DNA of 64,000 bases from Siphonodentalium dalli (lineage: Eukaryota; Mollusca; Scaphopoda; Gadilida; Siphonodentaliidae), in assembly GCA_032622095.1 (NCBI GenBank), contig CP136062.1:200609828-200673827 (forward strand). The letters are read 5' to 3'. Under the pieces are notes generated by a model that worked only from the letters and a program-made list of their open reading frames with translations, was not told the origin of the DNA and made no database searches. Positions 48,919 to 60,800 of the stretch are shown here, piece by piece; the first letter of the stretch is position 1, and the number at the start of each line of letters is the position of its first letter. The translations under genes were made by a program, and so were the position numbers.

Positions 48919-51234
48919 TCCTCCAGCTATCGGACGTGGTTAATTTTAAGGAAGTATTATTCTGTATTGCGCGTTATCAACTCAATATTTATTGTTGATA
49001 ACAACTTGCAATTTATCCGTTGCTTACCCAGTCTTTTACTAAAAAATTTACAAACTCGCAGAAACTCTTCGTTTCATTGTATGCGCGAATTCCGTGTTTT
49101 CTATCGACACATTTCGTCTACGAATTTGTGATTGAATTTGACAAAAACCCCGTTGGAATCACTTTGGCATATTCGCCATTGATGGCCATTTTGACTCAGA
49201 TGCACATCGTTTACTTATGGCCAACCTATATTGCATTATTGTGCAACATATACGGTGGCATGACTCGTCAAATTTCGGAATCCACGTGGTGCGGTATGCG
49301 GACATTCTATTTCCTGACATGGTCTCTTCGCCCCGTTCAGGTTATGTATACTGCCATATCATATATGCAACAGCTATGTTAGTGCGCAGAACGTTGTCCA
49401 GGACAGAAATATCTCCTTTGGCACTAATTTACATGAATAAATAACAAAGATAGAACTTGTTACCTGATGTAATTTCCTTTGCCTCAACTAATTGTATTTT
49501 GTAAGTTGACGTTGAGCAACTGGAACTTCATCGACGTTTGGGAAATAATTATCGCAGAACATCATTGTACATATTCATTATGTCCTTATCATTAATTGTG
49601 CTTAAGCGATTAATATTTGCAAATCTTAGCTAGCCCGAATGTCTTAACATGAGGGCTTGTATTTGGATACTTGGAACGTTGGCGCGGATGTTAGTGACTT
49701 CACAATATTTATTTGACAATCCTGACTCTGTTCTTGCGATTCCATTCACTTTCCATCATTGTATCAATGGAATAATAGTTAGAAACAAGTCGATTCTGTT
49801 CGTTATACATCTAGTATTATGTGACCTGTGTCAAATAATGCTGTAATACTATAATAGTCTCTTTCTTTACGTACATGTATAGTATGAGTTGACAGTGTCC
49901 GGTTGCTACGACTCGTGCAACTGGTTTGATTGGGGAATAGGATTCTCAGACACACGATTTGACAACAAGGATTTTCGTTTCTAGTTTACATTATCGAATG
50001 GCGATCTCCATCAAATCATAATCTGACTTTCTCTCGGCGACAATTATGTCCGTTTGTTTGCAATTACTTACTTACTTACAGGTTCCCCTGTTCCAAGACT
50101 GCAAAGGCCATGCAAGCGCAGTAGCCTGAACTTTCAGCTATAGTTTGCTTACCTATACAATGTTAATTCCGTCCGTGGTCAGAACTCTTGTTGCGAGCCT
50201 ACTGGCCTACTTGTGGCAAGTCGCCTTATCCGATGTGACCTGGCATGAACTGTTATCCTCAGACATTAGTGTATCGATACATTCAACATTCATTGGTCCA
50301 TTAATCAGGACCAATATGGTATCAGTGCCTCATCGCCACATAACCGGTCAAATGGTGAGCATGACACATGTATGGCCAGCCGTAATAGTTCCATACCAAT
50401 GGTATCAGTGCCTTAACTGCTCAATGACATAAGAACTGGCTATGTCAATATGGTGACAATTTTTTCACCAATACCGACATACTTCTGCGCTTTCAATCCA
50501 TGAATAGTAACGGCGAACTACTATGCATATATATTGTCACGTGCTCCAGATGCATTGCCAATAGCCTTTCCCACTGAGCCCATCACTTGGCTCTCAACCT
50601 TCTATTTCCACATATCGAAAATATCAAATGTGAAATAGCCTTCACTCACGTATAAAGCACAGTTACATAACATGCATTTATATTGCGCAGGGCCGCTGCC
50701 ACTATAATTTTCAACAGAGACCAACACATGGCTCTTTTCTTTCTATTGCCTCATATCCAATTGATTATCGGGCAAATAACAAAAAGGACAGCATTTGTAT
50801 TGTCACACAAATTAAGTGCGTTTACATGAACAGCATTTAGATTTATATTGCGCACGACCACGGCAGGCCTGCGTATTGGAGGCACACGACGGTTCGGTTC
50901 ACATGACGGTTGCGAAATCTAGGTTGCGCCAAGGTTGTGTGAGGCTCTCGCAATATTGATTATAACTGTTTGTGTAACTTATGGGTACCTAAGGACAACC
51001 AGACAGCCGACACATACTACTATGTTACGGCTTGCGCATATTTTGCATTCCGCAGACCTGCCAGTGCCAATTTCAGAAGAGTCCAAAACATATCTCTTCT
51101 CCTTCTATTACTAAATATCCATATGATTATGTGGTGAATAGAATACCTCAATGACTAACAAAAATGACAGCTTTTGTATCATCACACATATACAGCGCCG
51201 TTCCGCAAGAAGCCTCTATTTCGTGTATGACCAC

Positions 51235-53165
51235 TGCCCAGTACCAGTGACTGGCGGGGTGCTAATATCGTTGATTCGGAAAACCAATCTTCATGGGCGC
51301 ACGCCTCAGCACCTGAGCCTTAGGGTGGGGAAGACTCGTCATGTGCCGCTGACAGCGCACCAGCCAACCAGCCTTCAGTTCTTCCCAGATGAAAATGCAG
51401 CTCAAGCTCTCATTTTCTCTCACAATTCAGAAGACGGATGTAATTGCATCCGTAATATAATCGTTCGTTGTGTTTCTCTCAAATTAAATGTCTTTGTGGG
51501 TTAGACCTCAATACATGCATGTTTAGTTGCACTTTCACATTCCCATACTTCAACTGCGATGGGACCGGTTTTTAAATATACCTCCAATAGTTTAATATTG
51601 AATCAACGGTTACTGTAACCATGCACATTTTGTCAAGAGGGAGAGTGCAAAGTTTAATGCTCGTGAATTAGAGAATTACAAGTGCATACGGGTGCGAGTA
51701 CAATTGCTCCTGTCATCTGGGAGGGACTGAGACTTCTGACTCTTCCCCACGGTCCATGGCCCACTCCATTACGAGAGTGGGTCTTGTCCCCCTGGAATCA
51801 TTCTCCCTCGGGATATGTCCAGGCCTGCTCTACCTTCGGAGGACTTTCCGTACGCGTATAAAACATTCTCCTCACCGTAAGCAAGGGCACCGCGAAAACT
51901 GTTCTTGCACAGGAGAAATCGGTTCTCATCGTCCTCTTCGCCGAGAAGTGACAGTATCTTACCTGCAGTTTAATTTCTAGCAGGTAAGACCACGTGGCCA
52001 CATAATGAACTGAATTTACCTTATTAACATTATTTTGCATTAACTAACAAAATGTTTTGTGTATTACGCTTGCTAATAACTAACAGAATGTCTTGTCTTG
52101 CTTATAGTCGACGAGATTCGACTTTGATGGCCACACTCCGTGCGGGTTGCTCAAGAAATAAACGCGGCAATATGCGGTATTGTCATTGTTGGATGAGGGC
52201 CCGTTGGTCCATGGTTAAACAATTTGAGCAAACTTACCAGTCTTACCTCGGGCAGGACCAGTTCACCCCCCCCCTGGTCATGCATCAGCAGACTTTGGGT
52301 GGCAGCGTGCAGTTCTCGGAGATTCGGGCAACCAATCCTCCAGGACACCCGCACACTCGCCTTTGGAGGCTGTTCTGGGTGGGGAAGTCTCGATGTCCGG
52401 TGCCGCTCAATGCGCTCCAGCCAAAAGGCCTTCTGACGCTTCCCCACGGCGCTGTGGCCCACCCCATTACGAGGCTCGGTCTTGTCCCCCTGGAAACGTC
52501 ATCCCACGTGATACGTCCAGGCCTGCTCCTCTGCCGTCATGGGATCCTAGTGGTATGTCATCGACGTTTATTCCAGCTTGTCTGGACCACCTGCATTCGG
52601 GAGATTCGGTGGGGGGGTTTTCTCTGGTCAAATGGATCCTTCTAATTTTATCTTTTTGCTGACCTTCTGGCATTGGGGTGGGCCAAAGCACCTTAACTTC
52701 AACTGCGAGGGCATCTATACCTCGTTCGAGCCATTCCCCGAGTGGGCTTCCCTTTAGTACCTTATCTCAACCTGATGCAGGGTGTTCTGTTGCTGTGGTC
52801 GATACTGACATGCTTCCTATACTTCTCATGGCGTCTGATGGCTTTGACGACGATGGGCAAGAATCACGGGATTCTGTCGTTCCTAAGGAACTCGCTTTGC
52901 GTATGGAAACGACATGGGTCGATCTCTTGTACAAAACTTCATCACAGATATGTGTCAACTGACTTACACAAACTTGCACAACTGTACCAGTCTTTACCTC
53001 GGGATGAACCAGTTCGAGCCCCATGGTCCTGCACCAGCAGTCCGTGGCAGGCGGGGTGCCGTTATCAGAGATTTGGGCAACCAATCCTCCAGGACAATCG
53101 CACCCGAGCCTTTGGAGGCTGTTCTGTGTGGGGACAACTCGATGTCGCATACTGTCAATAGCGCT
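51235..53165 (+). pseudogene. GC-rich repeated module inside the DIRS-type element (decayed coding DNA?)
   Basis: A module of about 130 bp containing GGGCAACCAATCCTCCAGGA and GCCTTTGGAGGCTGTTCTG occurs at about 52293-52440 and 53043-53160, and in more decayed form at 51241-51400. A second module with CCATTACGAGGCTCGGTCTT and TCTTGTCCCCCTGG occurs at about 51736-51835 and 52440-52540. GC content is well above the surroundings. Frames shift between copies. The block may descend from the RT/RNase H region of the element, but no motif is firm enough to name. Confidence 0.35.
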
Positions 53166-53506
53166 TTCTATTTTGGAAGATATTTACAGAAATCACTATC
53201 ATCACTTGAAAACGAGAAGAAGACGCAGTGAAGTCAGCAGCAGAAGAAGAAGTCTCTACTTGCTCGGTTTCTAGCTGGCGCGTATGGTGTGGCACTGCCT
53301 GGGACGTTTCTTCCTAAAACCAGGGGGGGGGCAGGTACAAGCTTGAGCAATACTGGAATCTGAATTTATGAGCTCTTTCACATAACATATCAAGGCTGAT
53401 TCATGACTAAATCACATTTACATGAAATATGTTTTCGGAAGAGTACATTCCCGTCAAACTGGGATATTAAATTTATTGCTCGTTGCCTCCTCCTGGGCTT
53501 GCATTC

Positions 53507-53592
53507 TAATCCATATAGTTCAGTTGAGGGCTTCTCCTTGGCGGAAAAATATAATTTTTTAAAGTAAAATAACTTTTTCCTTAAGGGAAGCC
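53507..53592. repeat. Internal complementary region of the DIRS-type element
   Basis: It is the complement of the left tip followed directly by the complement of the right tip, meeting at about 53549/53550. In DIRS elements this region is thought to template circularisation of the cDNA. Confidence 0.8.
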
Positions 53593-53668
53593 CGAACTAT
53601 CAGAGATCCCTCCCATGGCGGTGCCATTCCCAACCCCGCGACTCGCAAATCCTATGATTCGGTCGGAA

Positions 53669-53893
53669 AATTAAAAACTGACTAGCTGGATTGTTACAAC
53701 GCGAGAATCACTCGAGAGTTACACGAGACGCATCCATGCGTAGCTAATCCCGAGCACTGAATGACCTGAGTAGGCAATAGACGGACAATAAATTTTAACC
53801 CTCCTGATAACACAAGGCCGAGGATAATAATCCATATAGTTCAGTTTCTGGCTTCCCTTAAGGAATAAGTAATTTTACTTTAAAAATTATATG
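53669..53893. repeat. Right inverted terminal repeat of the DIRS-type element
   Basis: It is the reverse complement of the left repeat from CTGACTAGCTGG to CCATATAGTTCAGTTT. It is then followed by its own tip, GGCTTCCCTTAAGGAATAAG, and by AATTTTACTTTAAAAATT. Confidence 0.8.
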
Positions 53894-53959
53894 TCTAACT
53901 AAACCTTCTAAGCCTGTATTTTTTAATGCACAGGTTCTAGGACGCGAAGCGTGTAATAA

Positions 53960-54095
53960 ACACAGAACGACACGATGTGTAAATGGGTTTGTCGATACAG
54001 CACTCGTGCTGTCATGGAAGGATAGAACTCGAGGCGCAAGCGACAGCACTCGTGCCGTATTGACAAACCCATTTACACATCGTGTCGTTCTGTGT
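53960..54095. repeat. Foldback sequence with ACACAGAACGACACGATGTG arms
   Basis: Arms of about 50 bp (53960-54013 and 54043-54095) are nearly perfect inverted copies containing GTAAATGGGTTTGTC and CAGCACTCGTGC. It begins about 65 bases after the DIRS-type element. Confidence 0.75.
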
Positions 54096-54521
54096 ATTTG
54101 TTTTAGTTCTTACTTCTAGAATTCTGGAGTGTAATGAATGTACAGATGATTTTATGGACCAGTTAGGGATTGATCATAAAATGCTAGTTCCTTTTGGACA
54201 GTTATCACTTTTTTTATATTACCTAAGTGAATAATAATTTAACACAATACGCATGTTTCAACAAATATCATGGATTTGTCCCAACAATGTGTTAATGATG
54301 GGCATATTCAAAGATATTCTAATCAGTGGTCCATTTCACTGTCAACATTGGATCATGCTGGTGATATCGACAACAGATCAAATCATCATCCAAACCAACT
54401 TTAGGAATTAGTTTGTGGACTATACTGTTGGTGGAGTATACTGTAATAGTTGTTTTATTTCTTTCTTCCATTTTACTTTGAAGTGAGTCAGAAAATCATC
54501 TCATACGTTATTTATTTGCAG

Positions 54522-54668
54522 AAAATTTCCAAATCTTGCCGCCACGAAGTTACCAGAGTTATGAGACAAAGGGCCAAGAGCGTAGAGCTGTTACCTGAGA
54601 TTGAATCGCCATGCATCGCCGATCTAGGAAAGTTTTGTTCAGCAAACAATGACTTTAACAAAAATGAG
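54522..54668 (+). CDS. GLG1: GLG1 exon E11
   Basis: The acceptor is TTTATTTGCAG and the donor is GAG|GTATGT, phase 0 at both ends, 49 codons. The peptide has SCRHEVTRVMRQRAKSVEL and PCIADLGKFCSANN, matching ECRAEVQRILHQRAMDVKL and KCLIDLGKWCSEK of vertebrates. The preceding intron is the longest in the window (7,724 bp) and holds the DIRS-type element. Confidence 0.96.
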
Positions 54669-54696
54669 GTATGTGTTGGATATATAACTTTCATTA

Positions 54697-55377
54697 GGCC
54701 AAAAAAAAAAAAGGTGTTGGTTCTCAGGCCCCGCCGCATTGAATAAAAAGGGCCGCATTAGGCCTTTTTATTGCATTGCCTGATGTTACGACAAAAAAAC
54801 TTACGATTTTTTTTTAATTTTTTTTTTTAAATATGACCGTAGCAGATATGTGTTGAATAATAGTGTGCATTGAGCTCTAACATGTAATGTGTTAAAAAGT
54901 GACTTGCAGGCTTACAACATGTAGATGACTAGATGTAGAAGTAGATGACTACAATTAAGAAAATGATAAGCTGACCCTCATGCTCTTCTTATAATTAGTC
55001 ATTGTGAACTAACTTACACTAATTGTAACTTTATACAATTGAAAGGCACAGAACTAAATTCAGGATCACATATTAGAATGGGGAGGTATCAGTTTTTAGA
55101 CAACAATAACAGTAGTTAATGTCAGGGGCATTATATAATGTTAGGTAATCCCAGTCATACACTGGTAGTACAATGTCATTTTTATATAAGATTAAATGAG
55201 TTTATATGCATAACAGTTCCCTCTACATTTCTGGTTATTACTAGACAGAGGAAGGTATCTTTGTCCATGCTTACTATGCGCAGAAAAAAAATAAAAAAAT
55301 AAAAACAAAACCCTCCCTCCCTCATTGATTTGAAGAAAAAAATTGCCCGAGAACCAAAACTCTTTTTTTTTTTGGCC
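54697..55377. mobile_element. Harbinger-like MITE, 681 bp
   Basis: Inverted ends start GGCCAAAAAAAAAAA and continue with GTTGGTTCTCAGGC, matched by GCCCGAGAACCAAAAC at the right. TTA flanks both sides (54694-54696 and 55378-55380). A 3-bp TTA duplication with GGCC ends fits PIF/Harbinger. It starts 28 bases after the E11 donor. Confidence 0.65.
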
Positions 55378-55804
55378 TTACCAGACATGATTTACGGCAA
55401 CCCTTATGTTCATAATAATAACAATCGATCCATGTATATAGTGCATTACATTATACTCTGAATTAATTCAATGCACTTGCTCATATTCTTGTGTATATTT
55501 TTTCAGCAACTCCAGCAAGACATGATGGGGTTGTGTCACTATAAAATTTATTTTAAAATGTTTTATCCTGCAACAAAGTTGAAGGCTTGGCTGTCCATGT
55601 CCACCCATCCATCGATGCAACATTGTCTTGGGTTTTATTAGTTGTCTGTTATTAGTAGTCTGATTGTCCTCTGCTTTTTAACCTGAACAACCCTCTAAAT
55701 GAATTAACAGACCATTTCAATGTATATCTTTATTAATGAATGAGAGAATCCAATTGGTATAGTAAGGGTTAAACATTGTTTTTTTTTTTTTTTTTTTATC
55801 TCAG

Positions 55805-55954
55805 GAGATTGAGTGTTTAGAAGAAAACTATGATCAACTTACTGAAGGATGCAGAAACGCTGTTGCTGATTTTATTGAATTAGAGGACGAGGATCTCAAA
55901 TTAGACCATGCTCTAATGAAGGCATGTGATCCCGTCATCAGACAACTCTGTGAT
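55805..55954 (+). CDS. GLG1: GLG1 exon E12
   Basis: The acceptor is a long T tract ending ATCTCAG and the donor is GAT|GTAAGT, phase 0 at both ends, 50 codons. The peptide EIECLEENYDQLTEGC is followed by LEDEDLKLDHALMKAC and DPVIRQLC, matching ELECLQDHLDDLVVEC and LMRACEPIIQNFC. The upstream tract has about 19 consecutive T residues. A TTAACTCTTTC motif resembling a TTAA-element tip lies nine bases after the donor. Confidence 0.96.
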
Positions 55955-56406
55955 GTAAGTTACTTAACTCTTTCATTGCCAGGCTAAATTTACACCTAAA
56001 CTGATTTTTGTATATGAAATGTATGATACAGTATGAATTTCCTACTTATGAAATAACTTTTCAAATATCAAGGACTTGTATGTGGGTGATAAGCATAATA
56101 CATGCTGATGAATATTTCTTGGAAAAAAAAAATTCACCGTAATCAAGGGGCATAACTCCTTGTCTACCAATGGGGGAAAAACTCCAGAAATTTAATTTTT
56201 TCTGTAATAATTAAATTGAAAAATGGCCCAAATTCTACTATAATGATTTTCTGAGACACAGAACAAATTTGGTGAGGATCTGATAACTTTCTCCTTTATA
56301 TCTTCACAATTTAAAAACTTGTGAGAGCAATTTAGGGTCTAGTCCTGATATCAGGACCATGTGTGAGGAGGGCCAATTGGGGATCCTGTAACTCCCAGAT
56401 TTATTA

Positions 56407-57143
56407 TCGTAAATTTTGGTGTATAAGTCGCGTGCGTGTATAAGATGCACCCCCCCACTTTTCAACCCCAAATCCTGCCTTTTGTGAAATACCTTTGTAT
56501 AAGACGCACCCATTTTTAGATGCTGGAATTTCAGAAAACTTCTGTGCATGGTAAGTATTGTACTGGTAAGTATTGAGAGCAAGTATTCACACATCACATT
56601 TGGGAGGAGAAGAAATGGAGAAAGTTATTTACGTTAGAATGATTTATTTAAACACACAATATAACATAACAATTCATAGCACAGCACAATTTATCAAAAC
56701 GAACGACATTTGCAATAGACAAACAATAAAAATATGGAATGGGAACTGAATGATTTAATACACGGAATGCACAAAACGGACATTTCAACAACAATAACAT
56801 TCATTCACTTTCGTCATCACTTTCGTCGTTATCAATAAACAATTTAAACCACTCAGCATCTTGTTGACGGTGCGTTCTGGTGGCATGTCGAAAAACATCG
56901 GCACCTCGTCCATGTTGCCGATTTGATCGAGGATGTAATCGTATCTTTTTCGTTGCTTGATTACGAAGCGTTGAAATTCGAATAGCCGGTCCTATTGAGA
57001 CTCGGCTTACTGTTGTTTTAGGATAATGGCCTTGTTAATTAAGATTTCACCCCGATTTTGAGTTACCGTTGTATAAGGCGCACCAATATTCTGGGCTATA
57101 TATTCAGGTAAAAAAGATGCGACTTATACACCAAAATTTACGG
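56407..57143. mobile_element. pogo/Tigger-type element, internally deleted, 737 bp
   Basis: Inverted ends CGTAAATTTTGGTGTATAAG and the complement are flanked by TA (56405-56406 and 57144-57145). Subterminal TATAAGACGCACCC occurs on both sides. It still carries a minus-strand transposase fragment. Confidence 0.85.
56811..56990 (-). pseudogene. pogo/Tigger (DDE_1) transposase remnant
   Basis: Read on the minus strand from about 56990, one frame gives LFEFQRFVIKQRKRYDYILD followed by QIGNMDEVPMFFDMPPERTV. NMDE(T/V)P..FDMP is the signature around the first catalytic aspartate of Tigger/pogo DDE_1 transposases. A frame change follows, then WFKLFIDNDESDDESE and a stop at 56811, resembling the acidic tail of such proteins. 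The middle of the catalytic domain is deleted, so it is inactive. Confidence 0.8.
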
Positions 57144-57951
57144 TAATGGTTCCGTGATGACCTGCCCCAGTGACAACAAGATATTGCAAAATTATAATAT
57201 GTACATTTTATGATTATATATCTAACTACAAGTTTGTCATCCTTGTGCTATAAATAAAATACCAAATGACACATATACCTGTGGTCTAAACTATCACTGA
57301 GGCAAGTTATTTGTCACCTGTGTGGGTTATTTCTCTCCATTTGTGTTTCAATTGAGCAAAAAGGGTCAGTTTTGACTGGCAACACAATCAAAAGTGCACG
57401 TATTGTAATATAAGGTTGTCAAAAATCATGTTTAAATAAATGAATGCATTGATAAAATGTAAAAATGTTGTCTCCTTTTTTCTTCTGGCAACGGCGGCCA
57501 TTTTGGATCATTTGCTGCATGACTTCCGTTACAAACTTTTTTATATTATAGCTTCAAACTGCGCATTCCGAAGACAGCTGTTCTTTCATTGTGGCTATGT
57601 TATTTACTAAATTACTGACAATGATGTTTTTGCCAATAGTGATTTGTTCATGTGTCTACGACAAAAATTATTTCTGAGTAAAGAATTTATTTTACTCTCC
57701 ATAACCAATGGATATTGAATTGATAGATGATAATTAGAAAATCTGATGGATCCGGCCAAAGTTTTTACCCTTGATGCTGTTTGTTGTTGAACTTGATAGG
57801 ATTTATTTTATTTATTTGAAACATTTTGTATAAGCCTAATGCATGTCAGTTTTGTGATGTAGTGTAGATAATAATTATTGGGATGATGAAGTGTGAGTTG
57901 TCGTATTTGACAGGCTGCCTTCACATAAGACAATGCGTTAAGAGGCATTGG

Positions 57952-58112
57952 ATTTCAGGATTTAGTCGGAAATATGGCTTGTTGCCATTCATCGGAAAGC
58001 TCTCCCCGAGAGCTTTCCGATGAATGGCAACAAGCCATATTCCGACTAAATCCTGAAAAGTTACACATAATTCTGCTGAGGTTAAGAAGTCGATTACTTA
58101 GAGCATTACAGT
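57952..58112. mobile_element. Foldback pogo-like MITE, degenerate copy
   Basis: The palindrome TTTCAGGATTTAGTCGGAAA, GGCTTGTTGCCATTCATCGG, AAAGCTCTC and its complement is centred near 58006. The right side GTTAAGAAGTCGATTACTTA and GCATTACAGTA is mutated. The left terminus is missing. Confidence 0.7.
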
Positions 58113-58482
58113 AGCTCGCCATGAAAATTACGGAACTTTGAAGTTGCCAACATTGTTCGGCTGTCAAATTATAAACTGAGGTGTCATCCTACAGGTACAT
58201 GTACCTGTCATTGAACTAATCTTATGGCCCACCGTCCACCAGATATTGAATGTGTTTGGACAGTTATACAATAGAGTAAGATGAACATTCTAATAATGCG
58301 TTGATTGGCATTACACATGCAAGCATGAATATAAAATGCAATAATTCTCTTTATGTCTATGGAAATTAACAAGATTCTTATGGACGTATGATTTTTTTCA
58401 ACTTTCTGTCAACACTGTGCAGTGTTGCCTATGGGAAATTATTTGGTTCCATGTAATCTATAATGCAATTTTCTAACTGCAG

Positions 58483-58593
58483 CCTGAGGAGGAAGATACA
58501 GATGCATTCGACATTCTGGAATGTCTCATTGAGCATAAGCATCACGACGCCATGGGTGATAAGTGTGAATGTGCTGTTGAACATCATCAAATA
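58483..58593 (+). CDS. GLG1: GLG1 exon E13
   Basis: The acceptor is TTCTAACTGCAG and the donor is ATA|GTGAGT, phase 0 at both ends, 37 codons. The peptide starts PEEEDTDAF and contains DILECLIEHKHHDAMGDKC, matching DLMECLIQNKHQKDMNEKC of vertebrates. An extra cysteine (KCECAVEHH) replaces the KCAIGVTHF of vertebrates, giving an odd cysteine here. Confidence 0.94.
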
Positions 58594-59239
58594 GTGAGTT
58601 CGCATATTTATTCTATTAGGCCACTGAACAAAGTCAATTTCCCCGTTATTTGATCTGAACCAAAGTTGGTACGTGTGTTTCTCCAAAAATTACAGGCCAT
58701 GTTCAAATATAGGTTCCGCCCAATTATTCTTACAGCTACAGCCCATTTTCAACTTAGAATTTACCCAAACACATTGCATATTAAATATTAAACACATTGC
58801 AAATATGGCTCATATGCATATTGTAGCTTGCCCACACATTTTGTCTTGTTGTGGCTCTTTAAAATGATAGTGCCTTAACACATCAAATTGCATCCTTAAA
58901 TTTCTTTGTGTGTGGTGTGAAGCCTCCGCTGAGGTGATCAGAATGGAATGGCAAAAATCATGCCAAAATTGTTATTTTTATAAAATTTATATCGAAATAG
59001 ACACAAAGCAGCATCATTATTATAAAACGAATTGCATGCAGTGACTATTGTCTGCTGAATCATTGCCGTAGTGAATTTACACTTCGGTGTAATTCAAACA
59101 TTGTGTTCTCTGAAAATGCACAATCGATGTGGTTAGAATTTGTTATAATCTTTGTTAATTGTTACATTGTCCAGTGGAGATAGTGTTTGGATACTAACTT
59201 TTCGGTTTTACTCAACCACAACCCGTAATATGTCATTAA

Positions 59240-59463
59240 CCCTTTCTATACTGAATGGATTCTCGCATTCAGCTATAAAAGTTTCTATTGGAATAGTCTA
59301 TTATTCATTTGGATGGATGTTTACTGTTTAGTTAGCAAAAGCAGATTGGTGGAAAATGTTCTCATAATAAGTTCAACAAATGACTTTTGGCCGTTTGTTG
59401 AAATTATTATGTGAACATTTCCTAAGGGAAATACTTGTCAATGAGCATTTAGTACAGAAAGGG
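59240..59463. mobile_element. TTAA-type MITE with CTATACTGAATG ends
   Basis: The left TTAA at 59236-59239 is followed by CCCTTTCTATACTGAATG. The right side CATTTAGTACAGAAAGGG is followed by TTAT (a mutated TTAA). The CCTAAGGGAAATACTTGTCA segment is shared with 45120-45160 and 48430-48490. Confidence 0.65.
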
Positions 59464-59911
59464 TTATATTCCATCTAATCTAAAAAGTGTTCACTCATTT
59501 GATAGTTCTATCAAGTGTCACCTTATCACAGGCTACTATTGACACAATCCGATTCCGCTTTCCATGTCTCTTCAATGTTTTGTAACTCAAAAATTTGAAG
59601 TGGCAAGTCAGTTTTCTGTTGATATCTAGTTAAGTGTTGGTATCTATATATTAGTATACAGCTTATCAGTTAGTTGTGTTAATCACACATAGCATGTGAT
59701 ATTCCCATTGTTCAAAAATAAGGCAAAGAGCACAAAACTGCACAAAATGTGCACTCCCTTCTCAATGTAAACAAATAATTGAAAACAAATTCATTTTCTG
59801 GCCTTTATGGTGCATAGTATGGACAAAGTAAACTTATTATATATATAATATATCTTACCATACCACCATATAACATCGTGTGCATTCAAAGTTGTTCCAT
59901 GGGCTTCATTT

Positions 59912-60800
59912 TTGTCCCCCGACGTTTCCGTCGGAGGACTATAGAAATGACCCTCGTCCGTCCGTCCGTCGTACCGTCCGTCCGTCCGTGTGTCCGTGCG
60001 TCCGAGATCGGGTACCTTCATGGTGTAATCAACTCCTCCTACAGTTTTAAACGTAGAGATTTGAAACTCTGGGATATTGTTCCTAACATGTTGGTGATTT
60101 GCAACATCTATATAGCTAATCAAAAATATAATTTTTTCCATATTTTTGGGGGGGTATTCGACATAGAAAATTTGGAACATTTTTGCCTTTTGGATGAGAT
60201 TGGGTACCTTCATGGTGTAATCAACTCCTCCTACAGTTTTAAATGTAGAGATTTGAAACTCTGGGATATTGTTCCTAACATGTTGGTGATTTGCAACATC
60301 TATATAGCTAATAAAAAATATCATTTTTTCCATATTTTTGGGGGGTTTTCGACTTAGAAAATTTGGAACATTTTTGCCTTTTGGATGAGATTGGGTACCT
60401 TCATGGTGTAATCAACTCCTCCTACAGTTTTACATGTAGAGATTTGAAACTCTGGGATATTGTTCCTAACATGTTGGTGATTTGCAACATCTATATAGCT
60501 AATAAAAAATATCATTTTTTCCATATTTTTGGGGGGTTTTCGACTTAGAAAATTTGGAACATTTTTGCCTTTTGGATGAGATTGGGTACCTTCATGGTGT
60601 AATCAACTCCTCCTACAGTTTTAAATGTAGAGATTTGAAACTCTGGGATATTGTTCCTAACATGTTGGTGATTTGCAACATCTATATAGCTAATATTTTT
60701 TTTATGGAGTTATTAACCCTTTTCAACTTAGAAAATTTCAACATTTTTTTTTAATTTCTTTAACAAAGCGGCATCGACTTGCCATGTTGTCGGGGGACAC
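59912..60800. repeat. GTCCCCCGAC-ended element with 191-bp tandem array
   Basis: The ends GTCCCCCGACGTTTCCGTCG and GTTGTCGGGGGAC are inverted. After a GTCCGTCCGTCGTACCGTCC stretch come four units of 190-191 bp starting near 60006, 60198, 60387 and 60578, each with GGGTACCTTCATGGTGTAAT and CCTAACATGTTGGTGATTTG. The units are more than 95% alike by eye. ORFs of 159-180 codons exist on both strands because the unit is stop-free in some frames. Confidence 0.8.

Larger units (their letters stand above)
48714..53893 (+). mobile_element. DIRS-type tyrosine-recombinase retrotransposon, decayed, about 5.2 kb
   Basis: Inverted terminal repeats of about 190 bp (48731-48918 and 53669-53855) share CTGAACTATATGGATTATTA, GCTCGGGATTAGCTACGCAT and CGTTGTAACAATCCAGCTAG. 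Their outer tips differ from each other. At 53507-53592, just inside the right repeat, lies a composite. Its first 43 bases are the exact complement of the left tip (48715-48757), and its second 43 bases are the near-exact complement of the right tip (about 53849-53891). An internal complementary region joining both tips is the defining architecture of DIRS elements. No intact gag, reverse transcriptase, RNase H or recombinase frame was recognised. Confidence 0.75.

Noticed and set aside
49020-49382. 120-codon ORF within the DIRS-type element
   Set aside because: It could be decayed gag by position, but there is no zinc knuckle or other motif to support that.
52052-52645. 197-codon + strand ORF
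   Set aside because: The peptide matches no family I can name and overlaps equally open frames on both strands in GC-rich decayed element DNA, so it is not called as a gene.
59791-60357. 180- and 159-codon ORFs on opposite strands
   Set aside because: Both are products of the 191-bp tandem repeat being open in several frames.
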